Below, in pieces: positions 36,770 to 44,183 of a DNA stretch of 53,128 nucleotides. The stretch comes from Pseudomonadota bacterium. Its GTDB lineage: Bacteria > Pseudomonadota > Gammaproteobacteria > Burkholderiales > JABEVD01. The notes below the pieces were generated by a model that saw only the letters and a program-made list of their open reading frames with translations, made no database searches and was not told the DNA's origin. Each line of letters opens with the position of its first letter. Position 1 is the stretch's first letter. Both the position numbers and the translations under genes were made by a program. The stretch lies in assembly GCA_021845885.1 (NCBI GenBank), contig JAJZVB010000002.1, positions 1 through 53,128 on the forward strand, written 5' to 3'.

Positions 36770-37821
36770 AAAAAATGGCGCTCGGCCCCGTCATGCTGGA
36801 CATGGAAGGATGCGAACTGACCTTGGATGACAGAAGGAGATTGCTGCATCCCAATGTCGGCGGGGTGATCCTCTTTTCCAGGAATTTCGATTCGGTGGGA
36901 CAGGTCGGGGAACTCTGCTCGTCCATCCATGCGCTCAGAAATCCCCCTCTCCTGATCGCAGTCGACCACGAAGGGGGGAGGGTGCAGCGCTTCAGGGAAG
37001 GCTATACCCGCATCCCGCCCATGCGTGAATTCGGCAAAATATGGGATACGCATCCGACAAGGGCGAAACAGCTTTGCAGGATGGCCGGATATGTGATTTC
37101 ATCCGAGCTGCGCGCAAGCGGCGTCGATTTCAGCTTCACCCCGGTTCTCGACATCGATTTCGGGAGAAGCGGCGTGATCGGCGACCGCGCCTTCCACAAC
37201 GATCCCGATGCCATCGCGATGCTCGCGCAAAGCCTGATTCTGGGGCTCAAGGAAGGGGGGATGGCTAGCGTGGGCAAGCATTTTCCAGGGCACGGGCATG
37301 TCGAGGCGGATTCGCATGTCGCCGTTCCGATCGACGAAAGGAGCCTGGACGAGATCATGGAGAACGATCTCGTTCCGTTCAGGAAAATGATCGATGCCGG
37401 GCTCGCTGCGGTGATGCCGGCCCATGTGATCTATCCCGAGGTCGATGCGCTTCCCGCCGGCTTTTCGAGTCTATGGCTGAAGCAGGTGCTGCGCGGTGAG
37501 CTCGGCTTCGAGGGCGTGATTTTCAGCGACGACCTCAGCATGGAAGGGGCAAGAGTCGGAGGGGGGATCAATGAGCGGGCAAAGGCTGCCCTTCATGCGG
37601 GATGCGACATGGTGCTCGTCTGCAACGCTCCCGATTCCGCGGATGAGCTTCTCGAAGGATTAAACTGGGAAATGCCGGCGCTATCCATGATGAGGCTCGC
37701 CAGGATGCACGGGCGGCCCCATCCCAGGACCTGGGCCCAGCTCAGGGAGGATCCGCATTACCTCGATTGCGTGCATCAGGTGGCGAACGTCGGGGTGAAG
37801 GACGGGGAGCTGGCATTGTAA
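36766..37821 (+). CDS. nagZ: Beta-N-acetylhexosaminidase
   Basis: GH3 enzyme of about 350 aa that removes GlcNAc from muropeptides in the cytoplasm during cell wall recycling. Substrate and catalytic motifs: DHEGGRVQRFREGYTRIP (about residues 65-82), KHFPGHGHVEADSH with the acid/base histidine (about 168-181), and the nucleophile D in FSDDLSMEGA (about 254). The start may be GTG at 36766, overlapping acpS, or ATG at 36775 (MALGPVMLD); both give a complete enzyme. Confidence 0.95.
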   Translation: MKKMALGPVMLDMEGCELTLDDRRRLLHPNVGGVILFSRNFDSVGQVGELCSSIHALRNPPLLIAVDHEGGRVQRFREGYTRIPPMREFGKIWDTHPTRAKQLCRMAGYVISSELRASGVDFSFTPVLDIDFGRSGVIGDRAFHNDPDAIAMLAQSLILGLKEGGMASVGKHFPGHGHVEADSHVAVPIDERSLDEIMENDLVPFRKMIDAGLAAVMPAHVIYPEVDALPAGFSSLWLKQVLRGELGFEGVIFSDDLSMEGARVGGGINERAKAALHAGCDMVLVCNAPDSADELLEGLNWEMPALSMMRLARMHGRPHPRTWAQLREDPHYLDCVHQVANVGVKDGELAL

Positions 37822-38468
37822 TGGATCCGGACTGCAGCCTCTGCCCGAGGCTCTCGGGTTTCCTCATTGAGGTGAGGCAATCCCATCCCGATTATCATGC
37901 GAAACCGGTTCCCCCTTTCGGCGATGAAAACGCGAGGCTGCTCGTCGTCGGCCTCGCCCCCGGGCTGCACGGCGCGAACAGGACCGGCAGGCCCTTCACG
38001 GGGGATCATGCCGGGATACTGCTCTACGAGACCCTGTACAAGTACGGCTTTTCCAGTCGGGCAAAATCGGAAAAGGACGACGATCTCGAGCTTCAAGACT
38101 GCAGGATCACCAATGCGGTGAAATGCCTGCCCCCCCAGAACAAGCCGCAGCCTTCCGAAGTGAGGCAGTGCAACGCCTATCTTTCCCGGGAGCTTTCCGG
38201 GCTCGAAGCGGGCTCGGCCGTTCTCGCCCTCGGCCTCATCGCGCACAATGCCGTGCTTGCCGCATTGAAGCAGAAAGCGGGGAAACATCCCTTCGGGCAC
38301 GGCGCGATACACGACCTTCCGGGAGGCTTGATGCTCTACGACAGCTATCACTGCAGCCGTTATAATACGCAGACGAAGCGCCTGACCCCGGAAATGTTCG
38401 AGTCGGTTTTCCGGGACATACGCGAATATCTGGGGAGAAAGCCATGCCTTACGTCAACATCAGGATAG
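37821..38468 (+). CDS. Uracil-DNA glycosylase, family 5 (UdgB-like)
   Basis: Base-excision repair enzyme of 215 aa. Motif A reads GLAPGLHGANRTGRPFTGD (about residues 48-66), which is the family 5 form and lacks the polar catalytic residue of classical UDG. Cysteines in DCSLCPRL at the N-terminus, NAVKCLPP and later positions suit a 4Fe-4S cluster. The C-terminal motif is YDSYHCSRYN (about 175). TAATG overlap with the nagZ stop. Confidence 0.9.
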   Translation: MDPDCSLCPRLSGFLIEVRQSHPDYHAKPVPPFGDENARLLVVGLAPGLHGANRTGRPFTGDHAGILLYETLYKYGFSSRAKSEKDDDLELQDCRITNAVKCLPPQNKPQPSEVRQCNAYLSRELSGLEAGSAVLALGLIAHNAVLAALKQKAGKHPFGHGAIHDLPGGLMLYDSYHCSRYNTQTKRLTPEMFESVFRDIREYLGRKPCLTSTSG

Positions 38469-38632
38469 CCGGAACGCTCACGAGGGAGCAGAAGAAGAAA
38501 ATCGCCGAGGAAATCACCGATACGCTGGAGAGGATCGCAAATAAACCGAAATCCTATACCTACATCGCCTTCGACGAACTGCCCGACGAAAACTGGGCTA
38601 TCGGCGGGAAGCTCCTCGACGAGGAAGGTTAG
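38444..38632 (+). CDS. 4-oxalocrotonate tautomerase family protein
   Basis: Small enzyme of 62 aa with the catalytic N-terminal proline directly after the start methionine (MPYVNIRIAGTLTREQKKKI). Typical hexamer-forming tautomerase fold; the physiological substrate is unknown outside aromatic pathways. It overlaps the glycosylase 3' end by 25 bp and uvrC by one base, so it is translated as part of the same operon. Confidence 0.9.
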   Translation: MPYVNIRIAGTLTREQKKKIAEEITDTLERIANKPKSYTYIAFDELPDENWAIGGKLLDEEG

Positions 38633-40425
38633 TGGATGACCTGAAGGCGTTCGCAGCCTCGCTCCCCCTGCAGCCCGGCGTCTACCGCATGATCGATTCG
38701 GAGGGGGCCGTGATTTACGTGGGGAAGGCGAAGGAATTGAGGAAGCGGGTTTCCTCCTATTTCCAGAAAAGCGACCATTCCCCCAGGATATCGCTGATGG
38801 TGTCGAAGATTGCTTCGATAGCAACCACCGTGACGAGGACCGAAGCGGAAGCCTTGATCCTCGAGAACAACCTCATCAAGTCGCTTGCTCCCCGCTACAA
38901 CATCCTGTTCAGGGACGACAAATCCTATCCCTACATCGCGCTCACCGGGCACGATTTCCCGAGGCTCGCCTATTATCGCGGAACGCTGGACAAGAAGAGC
39001 CGGTTTTTTGGGCCCTTCCCCAATGCAGGCGCGGCCAAGGAAGCCATCCATCTGCTTCAGAAAATATTCCGCCTGAGGACATGCGAGGACAGCGTGTACG
39101 GCAACCGTTCCCGTCCCTGCCTGCTGCACCAGATCCATCGATGCTCGGGCCCCTGCGCGGGTCTCGTATCGAAGGAAGCCTACATGGACGACGTGAAGTC
39201 CGCAGCCGATTTTTTGAACGGCAGGGAGAACGAGCTGCTCGACGAGATCGCTGAAAAAATGTACAGGGCATCCAGTGCGCTCCAATTCGAACAAGCCGCG
39301 CTTTACCGGGACCAGATGCAGTCCTTGCGCCGCGTCCAGGAAAAGCAGTACGTTTCGAGCGGAAACGCAGTGGATGCGGACGTCATCGCCTGCGCATCGA
39401 TGGGGGAGGCGATCTGCGTCAATCTCGCCATGATCAGGGGCGGGCACCATCTCGGGGACAGGAGCTTCTTTCCGAAGAATGCGGAAGGAAGCCGAATTGC
39501 AGACGTGCTCGAAGCCTTCCTTTCCCAGCATTACCTGGTCAGCCCCGCCCCTTCCCAGATCATCCTGGAAGGAAGGATGGATCTTTCCGTCCTCGAAGAC
39601 CAGCTTGCAAGGGAGGGAAAGAAGATCCATATCGTTTCCGATCCGTCCGGGGAGAAGAAGATCTGGCTCGACATGGCTGGAGAAAACGCGCGCCTCGCCC
39701 TGGTCCGGATGCTCGGGGAAAGGCTCAACGAGGCAGGCAGGCTTGAAGCGCTGAAGGAGGCATTGGGGCTGATTGAGGCGCCTGCCCGCATCGAATGCTT
39801 CGACATCAGCCACATCCAGGGGGAAGCCACCATCGCTTCCTGCGTCGTCTACGACAGGCTGGGATTGAAAAACGGGGAATACCGCAGGTACAACATCCAC
39901 GGCAAGCCGGGCGACGATTACGGGGCGATGCGCATGGCGCTGGAGAAGCGCTACAAAAGAATAGTCCAGGGGGAAGGGATATGGCCCGATCTGATCCTCA
40001 TCGACGGCGGGAAAGGGCAGGTGGGGGCGGCGAAGGAAGCGCTGATCAACCTGGGGATGGACGACGTGATGCTTGTCGGCGTGGCGAAGGGGGAGGGAAG
40101 GAAACCCGAAAATGACCGCCTGATTTTCCCGGGAAGCGAAAAACCGTTACAATTGCCGAGGGACAATCCGGGATTGCTGCTCGTGCAGAAAATCAGGGAT
40201 GAGGCGCACCGTTTCGCGATTTCTGGACATCGCGCAAAAAGGGGAAAGGTCAGGACGACATCCAGGCTGGAGGAGATCGAGGGCATAGGCGGGAAGAGGA
40301 GACAGAACCTTCTGACCCGTTTCGGCGGAATGCGCGGCGTGCTCTCCGCGAGCATAGAGGAACTGGAGCAGACGGACGGCATCAGCCGGGCGCTTGCGGA
40401 GAAAATATACCGACATTTACACTGA
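38632..40425 (+). CDS. uvrC: Excinuclease ABC subunit C
   Basis: Nucleotide excision repair nuclease of 597 aa that makes both cuts around the lesion. The GIY-YIG nuclease is at the N-terminus (PGVYRMIDSEGAVIYVGKA). A UVR motif lies about 200-235 (ALQFEQAALYRDQMQSL). The RNase H-like domain has FDISHIQGEATIASCVVY (about 385) and DLILIDGGKGQVGAA (about 450). Two helix-hairpin-helix motifs end the protein. The start is GTG at 38632, overlapping the previous stop. Confidence 0.96.
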   Translation: MDDLKAFAASLPLQPGVYRMIDSEGAVIYVGKAKELRKRVSSYFQKSDHSPRISLMVSKIASIATTVTRTEAEALILENNLIKSLAPRYNILFRDDKSYPYIALTGHDFPRLAYYRGTLDKKSRFFGPFPNAGAAKEAIHLLQKIFRLRTCEDSVYGNRSRPCLLHQIHRCSGPCAGLVSKEAYMDDVKSAADFLNGRENELLDEIAEKMYRASSALQFEQAALYRDQMQSLRRVQEKQYVSSGNAVDADVIACASMGEAICVNLAMIRGGHHLGDRSFFPKNAEGSRIADVLEAFLSQHYLVSPAPSQIILEGRMDLSVLEDQLAREGKKIHIVSDPSGEKKIWLDMAGENARLALVRMLGERLNEAGRLEALKEALGLIEAPARIECFDISHIQGEATIASCVVYDRLGLKNGEYRRYNIHGKPGDDYGAMRMALEKRYKRIVQGEGIWPDLILIDGGKGQVGAAKEALINLGMDDVMLVGVAKGEGRKPENDRLIFPGSEKPLQLPRDNPGLLLVQKIRDEAHRFAISGHRAKRGKVRTTSRLEEIEGIGGKRRQNLLTRFGGMRGVLSASIEELEQTDGISRALAEKIYRHLH

Positions 40426-40992
40426 ATGCCCTACACCATTCCGAATCTCCTGACCTGGCTCAGGATCCTACTGATACCGCTTTTCGTCGGCATGTTCTAT
40501 TTCCCGGATGCCTGGGTTTCCGGGGAAAACAAGAACGTCTTTTCAGCGCTGATTTTCCTTTTTGCAGCGATCACCGACTGGCTGGACGGGTATCTGGCCA
40601 GGGCTCTTGAGCAGACCTCGGCTTTCGGCGCCTTCCTCGATCCCGTTGCCGACAAGCTGATGGTCGCGGCAGCGCTCATCGTTCTGGTGAAGCTGGGGCG
40701 GGTCAACGAGCTCGTCGCCTTCATCATTATCGGGCGGGAAATCGCGATTTCCGCCCTCAGGGAATGGATGGCGAAGATAGGCGAGAGCAGGAGCGTTGCG
40801 GTATCGATGCTGGGAAAGGTCAAGACCGCGTCGCAAATGACTGCGATACTGCTCCTCCTTTATGATGGAACTGCGGACGGGATCGATTGCCTGTGGATGG
40901 GGACATGGCTGATTTATCTCGCCGCCATCCTCACCCTGGTTTCCATGGCCTATTATCTGAAGATGGCTTTGCCCTTTGCGGCCGAATCTTGA
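40426..40992 (+). CDS. pgsA: CDP-diacylglycerol-glycerol-3-phosphate 3-phosphatidyltransferase
   Basis: Makes phosphatidylglycerol phosphate for acidic phospholipids in the inner membrane. Length 188 aa with several membrane helices. The CDP-alcohol phosphotransferase motif is complete: DWLDGYLARALEQTSAFG then AFLDPVADK (about residues 45-70). It starts directly after the uvrC stop. Its stop codon lies inside the -35 box of the tRNA-Gly promoter. Confidence 0.96.
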   Translation: MPYTIPNLLTWLRILLIPLFVGMFYFPDAWVSGENKNVFSALIFLFAAITDWLDGYLARALEQTSAFGAFLDPVADKLMVAAALIVLVKLGRVNELVAFIIIGREIAISALREWMAKIGESRSVAVSMLGKVKTASQMTAILLLLYDGTADGIDCLWMGTWLIYLAAILTLVSMAYYLKMALPFAAES

Positions 40993-41016
40993 CAAAAGGC
41001 TACGCCCCTTTATAAT
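40989..41016 (+). promoter_or_regulatory. Sigma-70 promoter of tRNA-Gly
   Basis: TTGACA (40989-40994), 16-nt spacer, TATAAT (41011-41016): both hexamers are perfect consensus. The -35 box overlaps the pgsA stop codon. Confidence 0.9.
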
Positions 41017-41030
41017 AGCGAATCTTTCAA

Positions 41031-41105
41031 GCGGGAATAGCTCAGTGGTAGAGCACAACCTTGCCAAGGTTGGGGTCGCGAGTTCGAACCTCGTTTCCCG
41101 CTCCA
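41031..41105 (+). tRNA. tRNA-Gly (anticodon GCC)
   Basis: A 75-nt gene with encoded CCA. Acceptor GCGGGAA pairs with TTCCCGC, the D-loop has AGTGGTAGA, the anticodon loop TTGCCAA holds GCC (41063-41065), and the T-arm reads GCGAGTTCGAACCTCGT. Confidence 0.96.
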
Positions 41106-41252
41106 AAAAAATCCTTTGAAATCCAACACACTGCACTGTCTAAACATTTCCGAAGCTGTCGGAATGCGTCTATCTTTGTCTATTTTTTCCGCCCTCAGTG
41201 CGTCAAAATTGCGTCAAGCCGTTTCGGTTGTATTTCTTAGTCTGTCCGCATG

Positions 41253-41271
41253 TGTCGTAACCGTTACGACA
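41253..41271. repeat. 19-bp perfect palindrome
   Basis: TGTCGTAAC-C-GTTACGACA is a 9-1-9 inverted repeat, the form of a dimeric repressor site. No gene with a clear start is next to it. Confidence 0.6.
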
Positions 41272-41317
41272 AACACACCGACATGGTCAGGGGCGGCTGC
41301 GAGCCCATCCTTAAAAC

Positions 41318-41568
41318 TTACGAATGGGTCCGGGTAATTGCCGCCACGAGTCCAATACCGGCAGCGATCAATGCCCCGAGCTTTATGGTTAATCGCAATT
41401 CCATTTGTTCGATGCGATTTTCCAGGCGCAGGATGTCCGATTTCGTGGAAATGGTTGTTTCCAGGGCTTCCCTTTCGCTTCGGCAATAGCCGAAGCCTGC
41501 TCCCGGGTAAGCCCGGCTTTCTCCAGCTTTTCCGCGGACTTTAGAGTGTCGAAAGTGGTTGTGCTCAT
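41318..41568 (-). pseudogene. Frameshifted DUF1640-like coiled-coil membrane protein
   Basis: The N-terminus reads MSTTTFDTLKSAEKLEKAG then LTREQASAIAEA, typical of small DUF1640 (CCDC90-like) proteins. The frame is then lost near 41464-41484. Shifting by one base restores EALETTISTKSDILRLENRI and EQMELRLTIKLGALIAAG, with a final membrane helix ending TRTHS and a stop at 41318-41320. Repaired, it would encode about 83 aa. A genuine inactivation or a sequencing error are both possible. Such genes are common cargo of mobile regions. Confidence 0.65.
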
Positions 41569-41622
41569 GGTTGCAGTTTAAACTATCCCGGGGTCAAGTC
41601 CAAAATTTGCTGTAAATTCGCT

Positions 41623-41650
41623 TCTGTCGGTTCGATTCTGTCGGTTCGAT
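41623..41650. repeat. Tandem 14-bp repeat, two copies
   Basis: TCTGTCGGTTCGAT occurs twice head to tail (41623-41636 and 41637-41650) with no mismatch. Confidence 0.75.
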
Positions 41651-41662
41651 GACGTTTGGTTT

Positions 41663-41791
41663 TCAGCCAGCAAGGGCGACAACATTGTTGCCCTCGATAG
41701 CGGCAGTACGGGCAGTGGCCCACTCTGCGAATTCGTCCATATCGAGATAGCGGCGCTCGCAAAGCTGTCGAAAAAAATTACACTTGCTCAT
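41663..41791 (-). CDS. Small hypothetical protein, 42 aa
   Basis: Short open frame starting MSKCNFFRQLCERRYLDMDE and ending with NNVVALAG. It is polar, with an acidic helix (EFAEWATARTAAIE), and no family is recognised. No strong ribosome site. It could be a real small protein or a fragment of a lost gene. Confidence 0.35.
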   Translation of the reverse strand: MSKCNFFRQLCERRYLDMDEFAEWATARTAAIEGNNVVALAG

Positions 41792-41810
41792 TTCGTTTCA
41801 TTTCGTTTCA
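41791..41810. repeat. Tandem 10-bp repeat, two copies
   Basis: TTTCGTTTCA twice in direct tandem, about 50-70 bp upstream of the sigma-54-like promoter of the PEP-CTERM gene; a possible activator-binding region. Confidence 0.6.
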
Positions 41811-41859
41811 TCGCATAACGTATTGCATCATAACGATTTATATTTCCTATGAGAATATG

Positions 41860-41874
41860 TGGTACGATTTATGC
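41860..41874 (+). promoter_or_regulatory. Candidate sigma-54 promoter of the PEP-CTERM gene
   Basis: TGGTACGATTTATGC keeps GG and GC 10 nt apart and differs from TGGCAC-N5-TTGC at two positions. PEP-CTERM genes in several betaproteobacteria are under RpoN control with the PrsK/PrsR system, which fits. Confidence 0.5.
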
Positions 41875-41953
41875 TCGATTTTGAAAAGGTTGCCCGTAGG
41901 CAGGGGAAAAGCGAGATTCAGGGGATCGACGGATGGCTTCGGGGGGTACTACA

Positions 41954-42700
41954 ATGAATAAGTTCAAGGTTGCGATATTGTTGGGCGGGATGTTGAGCGC
42001 GAATCTGGCGCAAGCCAGTCTGATGTCGGTGGGATCGGGGTTGGTGTACGACAATGTGGCGAACGTGACCTGGAGTTCGGATGCGAATCTGTTCGCCACG
42101 ATGCAGGCTTCGAGTCCGGGTCTCGTGGCCAACATCATCGCAATGGTGCCGGTCGTTATGGATACGCCGAATGCTTACGATACACCGTCGAACAGCGGCC
42201 ATTACAATCTGAGCTCAAGTGATTTCGGCCTGGGCTACATGGACTGGTGGGGCGGAATGGCCTTCATGGGTTATCTGAACAGCATGAATGGCGGCACGGG
42301 TTATCTGGGCCACAGCACCTGGGAACTGCCGACGACCTATGATCAGAGCTGTAACGGATACTGCACCAACAGCATGCTGGGCGAATTGTTCTACACCGGG
42401 CTGGGCGGCGTGGCGGGAACTTCCATCGCCACCGTCCACAACTCCAGCTACGGCCTGTTCACGAATATCCAGAACAACTATTACTGGTCCGGTACGGAGT
42501 ACGCGCCCAATCCAGGCGCCCCGTGGGAATTCGATACCGCCCTCGGCTACCAGAGCGCGTTCAACAAGTACGGCAACTTCTATTCGTGGGCCGTGCTTCC
42601 CGGCAATGCCGGCGCAGTCCCCGAGCCCGCGGGCCTGGCGCTGTTCGGCATCGGGTTAGCCGGATTGATGGCCGGGCGGCGGCGTCCCAGCTTCGGGTGA
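41954..42700 (+). CDS. PEP-CTERM sorting domain protein, DUF1566-like
   Basis: Exported protein of about 248 aa. Signal peptide NKFKVAILLGGMLSANLAQA. The body resembles DUF1566/Lcl-type domains (SGLVYDNVANVTWSSDANL, STWELPTTYDQ, NNYYWSGTEYA). The C-terminus is a PEP-CTERM sorting signal: VPEPAGLALFGIGLAGLMAG followed by RRR. The family is processed by exosortase and linked to exopolysaccharide and flocs. An ATG 7 codons upstream (41933) is an alternative start. No exosortase gene is in the window. It sits alone between the tRNA-Gly patch and the ars operon. Confidence 0.88.
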   Translation: MNKFKVAILLGGMLSANLAQASLMSVGSGLVYDNVANVTWSSDANLFATMQASSPGLVANIIAMVPVVMDTPNAYDTPSNSGHYNLSSSDFGLGYMDWWGGMAFMGYLNSMNGGTGYLGHSTWELPTTYDQSCNGYCTNSMLGELFYTGLGGVAGTSIATVHNSSYGLFTNIQNNYYWSGTEYAPNPGAPWEFDTALGYQSAFNKYGNFYSWAVLPGNAGAVPEPAGLALFGIGLAGLMAGRRRPSFG

Positions 42701-42755
42701 TTCGACCCTTTCGGGAGGAATATCGACAGGCTGCTCAAAAAGGCAGGCCAAAACT

Positions 42756-42786
42756 GGAAAGTCATCAACTTTCGAGATGACTTTCC
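42756..42786. repeat. Perfect 11-bp inverted repeat (hairpin)
   Basis: GGAAAGTCATC, 9-nt loop, GATGACTTTCC. It lies about 55 bp after the PEP-CTERM stop. It lacks a T tract, so it may stabilise mRNA ends or be a weak terminator. Confidence 0.5.
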
Positions 42787-42875
42787 GGGTCGATCAATCC
42801 GGTCTGCCAAACTGAAGATGAAACAAGCGTCAGGCTGTGATCTCGGATGACCACTTCATGTTCACAGAATTGCAA

Positions 42876-42903
42876 TTGACATGGACTCATATTTCCATAA
42901 TAC
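42876..42903 (+). promoter_or_regulatory. Sigma-70 promoter of the ars operon
   Basis: TTGACA (42876-42881), 16-nt spacer, TAATAC (42898-42903), 7 nt before the arsR ATG, so the transcript would start at or next to the start codon. Confidence 0.7.
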
Positions 42904-42917
42904 TTGAATCATGGAAA
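42892..42917. promoter_or_regulatory. Candidate ArsR operator
   Basis: TTTCCAT-N12-ATGGAAA is an exact 7-bp inverted repeat covering the -10 box and the arsR start codon, where an ArsR dimer would block transcription. Confidence 0.5.
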
Positions 42918-43240
42918 CATTGAGTGCCGCCGAACTGCTTGCCGCCCTGGGGCATGAATCCCGCCTTTCGATTTTTCGCCTGCTCGTCGAGACAGGAGAA
43001 GAAGGCATCAATGCGAGCGCCATAGGCGAAAAATTGGGTTTGGCCCCGGCTACCCTTTCATTTCACCTGGCTCACCTGAGTCGTGTCGGACTGATCAAGG
43101 GCAGGCAGGAGAGCCGATTCATTTATTACTCGGCCGACTACGCCGTGATGGACGACCTGCTTGCGTTCCTGACCAATAACTGCTGCCAGGGCAGCCATGC
43201 CTGTCTGCCCAAAACCAACCTGTTGAAAGGGAAACCATGA
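42911..43240 (+). CDS. arsR: ArsR family metalloid-responsive repressor
   Basis: Winged-helix repressor of 109 aa (LAALGHESRLSIFRLLVE, then SAIGEKLGLAPATLSFHLAH as the recognition helix). The classical CVC motif in the DNA-binding helix is absent. Instead, cysteines cluster at the C-terminus (NNCCQGSHAC, about residues 89-98), as in ArsR types that bind As(III) with C-terminal cysteines. First gene of the ars operon. It overlaps the next start by 4 bp. Confidence 0.93.
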   Translation: METLSAAELLAALGHESRLSIFRLLVETGEEGINASAIGEKLGLAPATLSFHLAHLSRVGLIKGRQESRFIYYSADYAVMDDLLAFLTNNCCQGSHACLPKTNLLKGKP

Positions 43241-43746
43241 CCGAGCGCATTTTCAACGTGCTGTTCCTCTGTACCGGCAATTCCGCCCGAAGCATCCTGG
43301 CCGAGTCCATTCTCAATCACGCAGGAAAGGGCCGTTTCCGCGCCTTCAGCGCAGGCAGCCATCCGGCGGGGAGCGTCAATCCTTTCGCGCTGGAGCTCGT
43401 CAAACAGCAGGGCATGCCGGTTTCCGAATTGCGCAGCAAAAACTGGGACGAATTCGCCGTGCCTGGCGCCCCGTTGCTCGACTTCGTCATCACGGTCTGC
43501 GACCGGGCCGCAGGCGAAGTTTGCCCGGTCTGGCCTGGACAGCCGATGACCGCCCACTGGGGCATCGAGGATCCGGCTGCCGTGGAGGGAGACGACGAAA
43601 TGAAGCGCCGTGCAGTCACAAAGGCCTTCCGCGAACTGACGACGCGCATTTCTCTTTTCGTCAGTCTGCCCATGCAGAAACTGGATACCCTGTCGCTCAA
43701 GCGCGAGCTCGATGCCATCGGCAAGCTGCGCGAAAAGGGTCAATGA
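43237..43746 (+). CDS. arsC: Arsenate reductase, low-molecular-weight phosphatase type (first copy)
   Basis: Thioredoxin-type arsenate reductase fold of 169 aa. The CX5R loop reads CTGNSARS (about residue 12), where the second copy has CTGNSCRS. The downstream redox pair C-X7-C is in VCDRAAGEVCPVWPG (about 87-95) and HWGIEDPA matches the catalytic acid region. The C-terminus is about 30 aa longer than usual. It converts arsenate to arsenite for export. Overlaps arsR by ATGA. Confidence 0.9.
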   Translation: MTERIFNVLFLCTGNSARSILAESILNHAGKGRFRAFSAGSHPAGSVNPFALELVKQQGMPVSELRSKNWDEFAVPGAPLLDFVITVCDRAAGEVCPVWPGQPMTAHWGIEDPAAVEGDDEMKRRAVTKAFRELTTRISLFVSLPMQKLDTLSLKRELDAIGKLREKGQ

Positions 43747-43766
43747 CAAATATCGGGGAAACGAAC

Positions 43767-44174
43767 ATGAACAAGACCATCCTGGTGCTCTGCACCGGAA
43801 ACTCCTGCCGCTCCCAAATGGCCGAAGCCATCCTCAACCACGATCTGGCAGGAATCGTGCATGCGATTTCTGCCGGGACCAGGCCCCAGCCCAGGGTGGC
43901 TGAAGGCGCAATCGAAGCATTGAGGCTCGCCGGATTGCCCGTGGAAGGACTCCATCCCAAGGACGTGGATTCGGTCATCGATGAGGACATCGATCTCGTC
44001 GTCACCGTCTGCGACAATGCGAAGGAATCCTGCCCGGTCTTTCCCCGCAAGGTGAGGAGCATCCATCTGCCCTTCCACGATCCCCACGGCGAGCCGATCG
44101 AAAGCTTCGTCAGGGTCCGCGACGAAATCCGCGAAAGGCTGGTCCCGGCTGTCCGGGCGGCCCTCGGTCTTTGA
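43767..44174 (+). CDS. Arsenate reductase, low-molecular-weight phosphatase type (second copy)
   Basis: Protein of 135 aa, clearly different from the first copy. CX5R loop LCTGNSCRSQMAEA (about residues 7-20), redox cysteines in TVCDNAKESCPVFPR (about 80-90), and FHDPHGEPIESF in place of the HWGxxDP form. Start ATG at 43767 is preceded by CGGGGA; an in-frame ATG at 43743 overlaps the previous stop and is an alternative. Two reductases in one operon may differ in electron donor or substrate. Confidence 0.88.
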   Translation: MNKTILVLCTGNSCRSQMAEAILNHDLAGIVHAISAGTRPQPRVAEGAIEALRLAGLPVEGLHPKDVDSVIDEDIDLVVTVCDNAKESCPVFPRKVRSIHLPFHDPHGEPIESFVRVRDEIRERLVPAVRAALGL

Positions 44175-44183
44175 GGCCTTGAC

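Larger units (their letters stand above)
41106..41930. other. Degenerate accessory patch downstream of tRNA-Gly
   Basis: About 825 bp without an intact recognisable gene. It holds repeated GCGTCAA and GTCTAT words (41160-41220), a 19-bp palindrome, a frameshifted DUF1640 relic, two short tandem repeats and a 42-codon ORF. Position at a tRNA 3' end and decay suggest a former integration site; no integrase remains. Confidence 0.55.

Noticed and set aside
41623..41810. Short tandem repeats as a CRISPR array
   Set aside because: Units are 10-14 bp, directly adjacent with no spacers, and no cas gene is present.
42756..42786. Hairpin after the PEP-CTERM gene as an intrinsic terminator
   Set aside because: The stem is perfect but no T tract follows on either strand.
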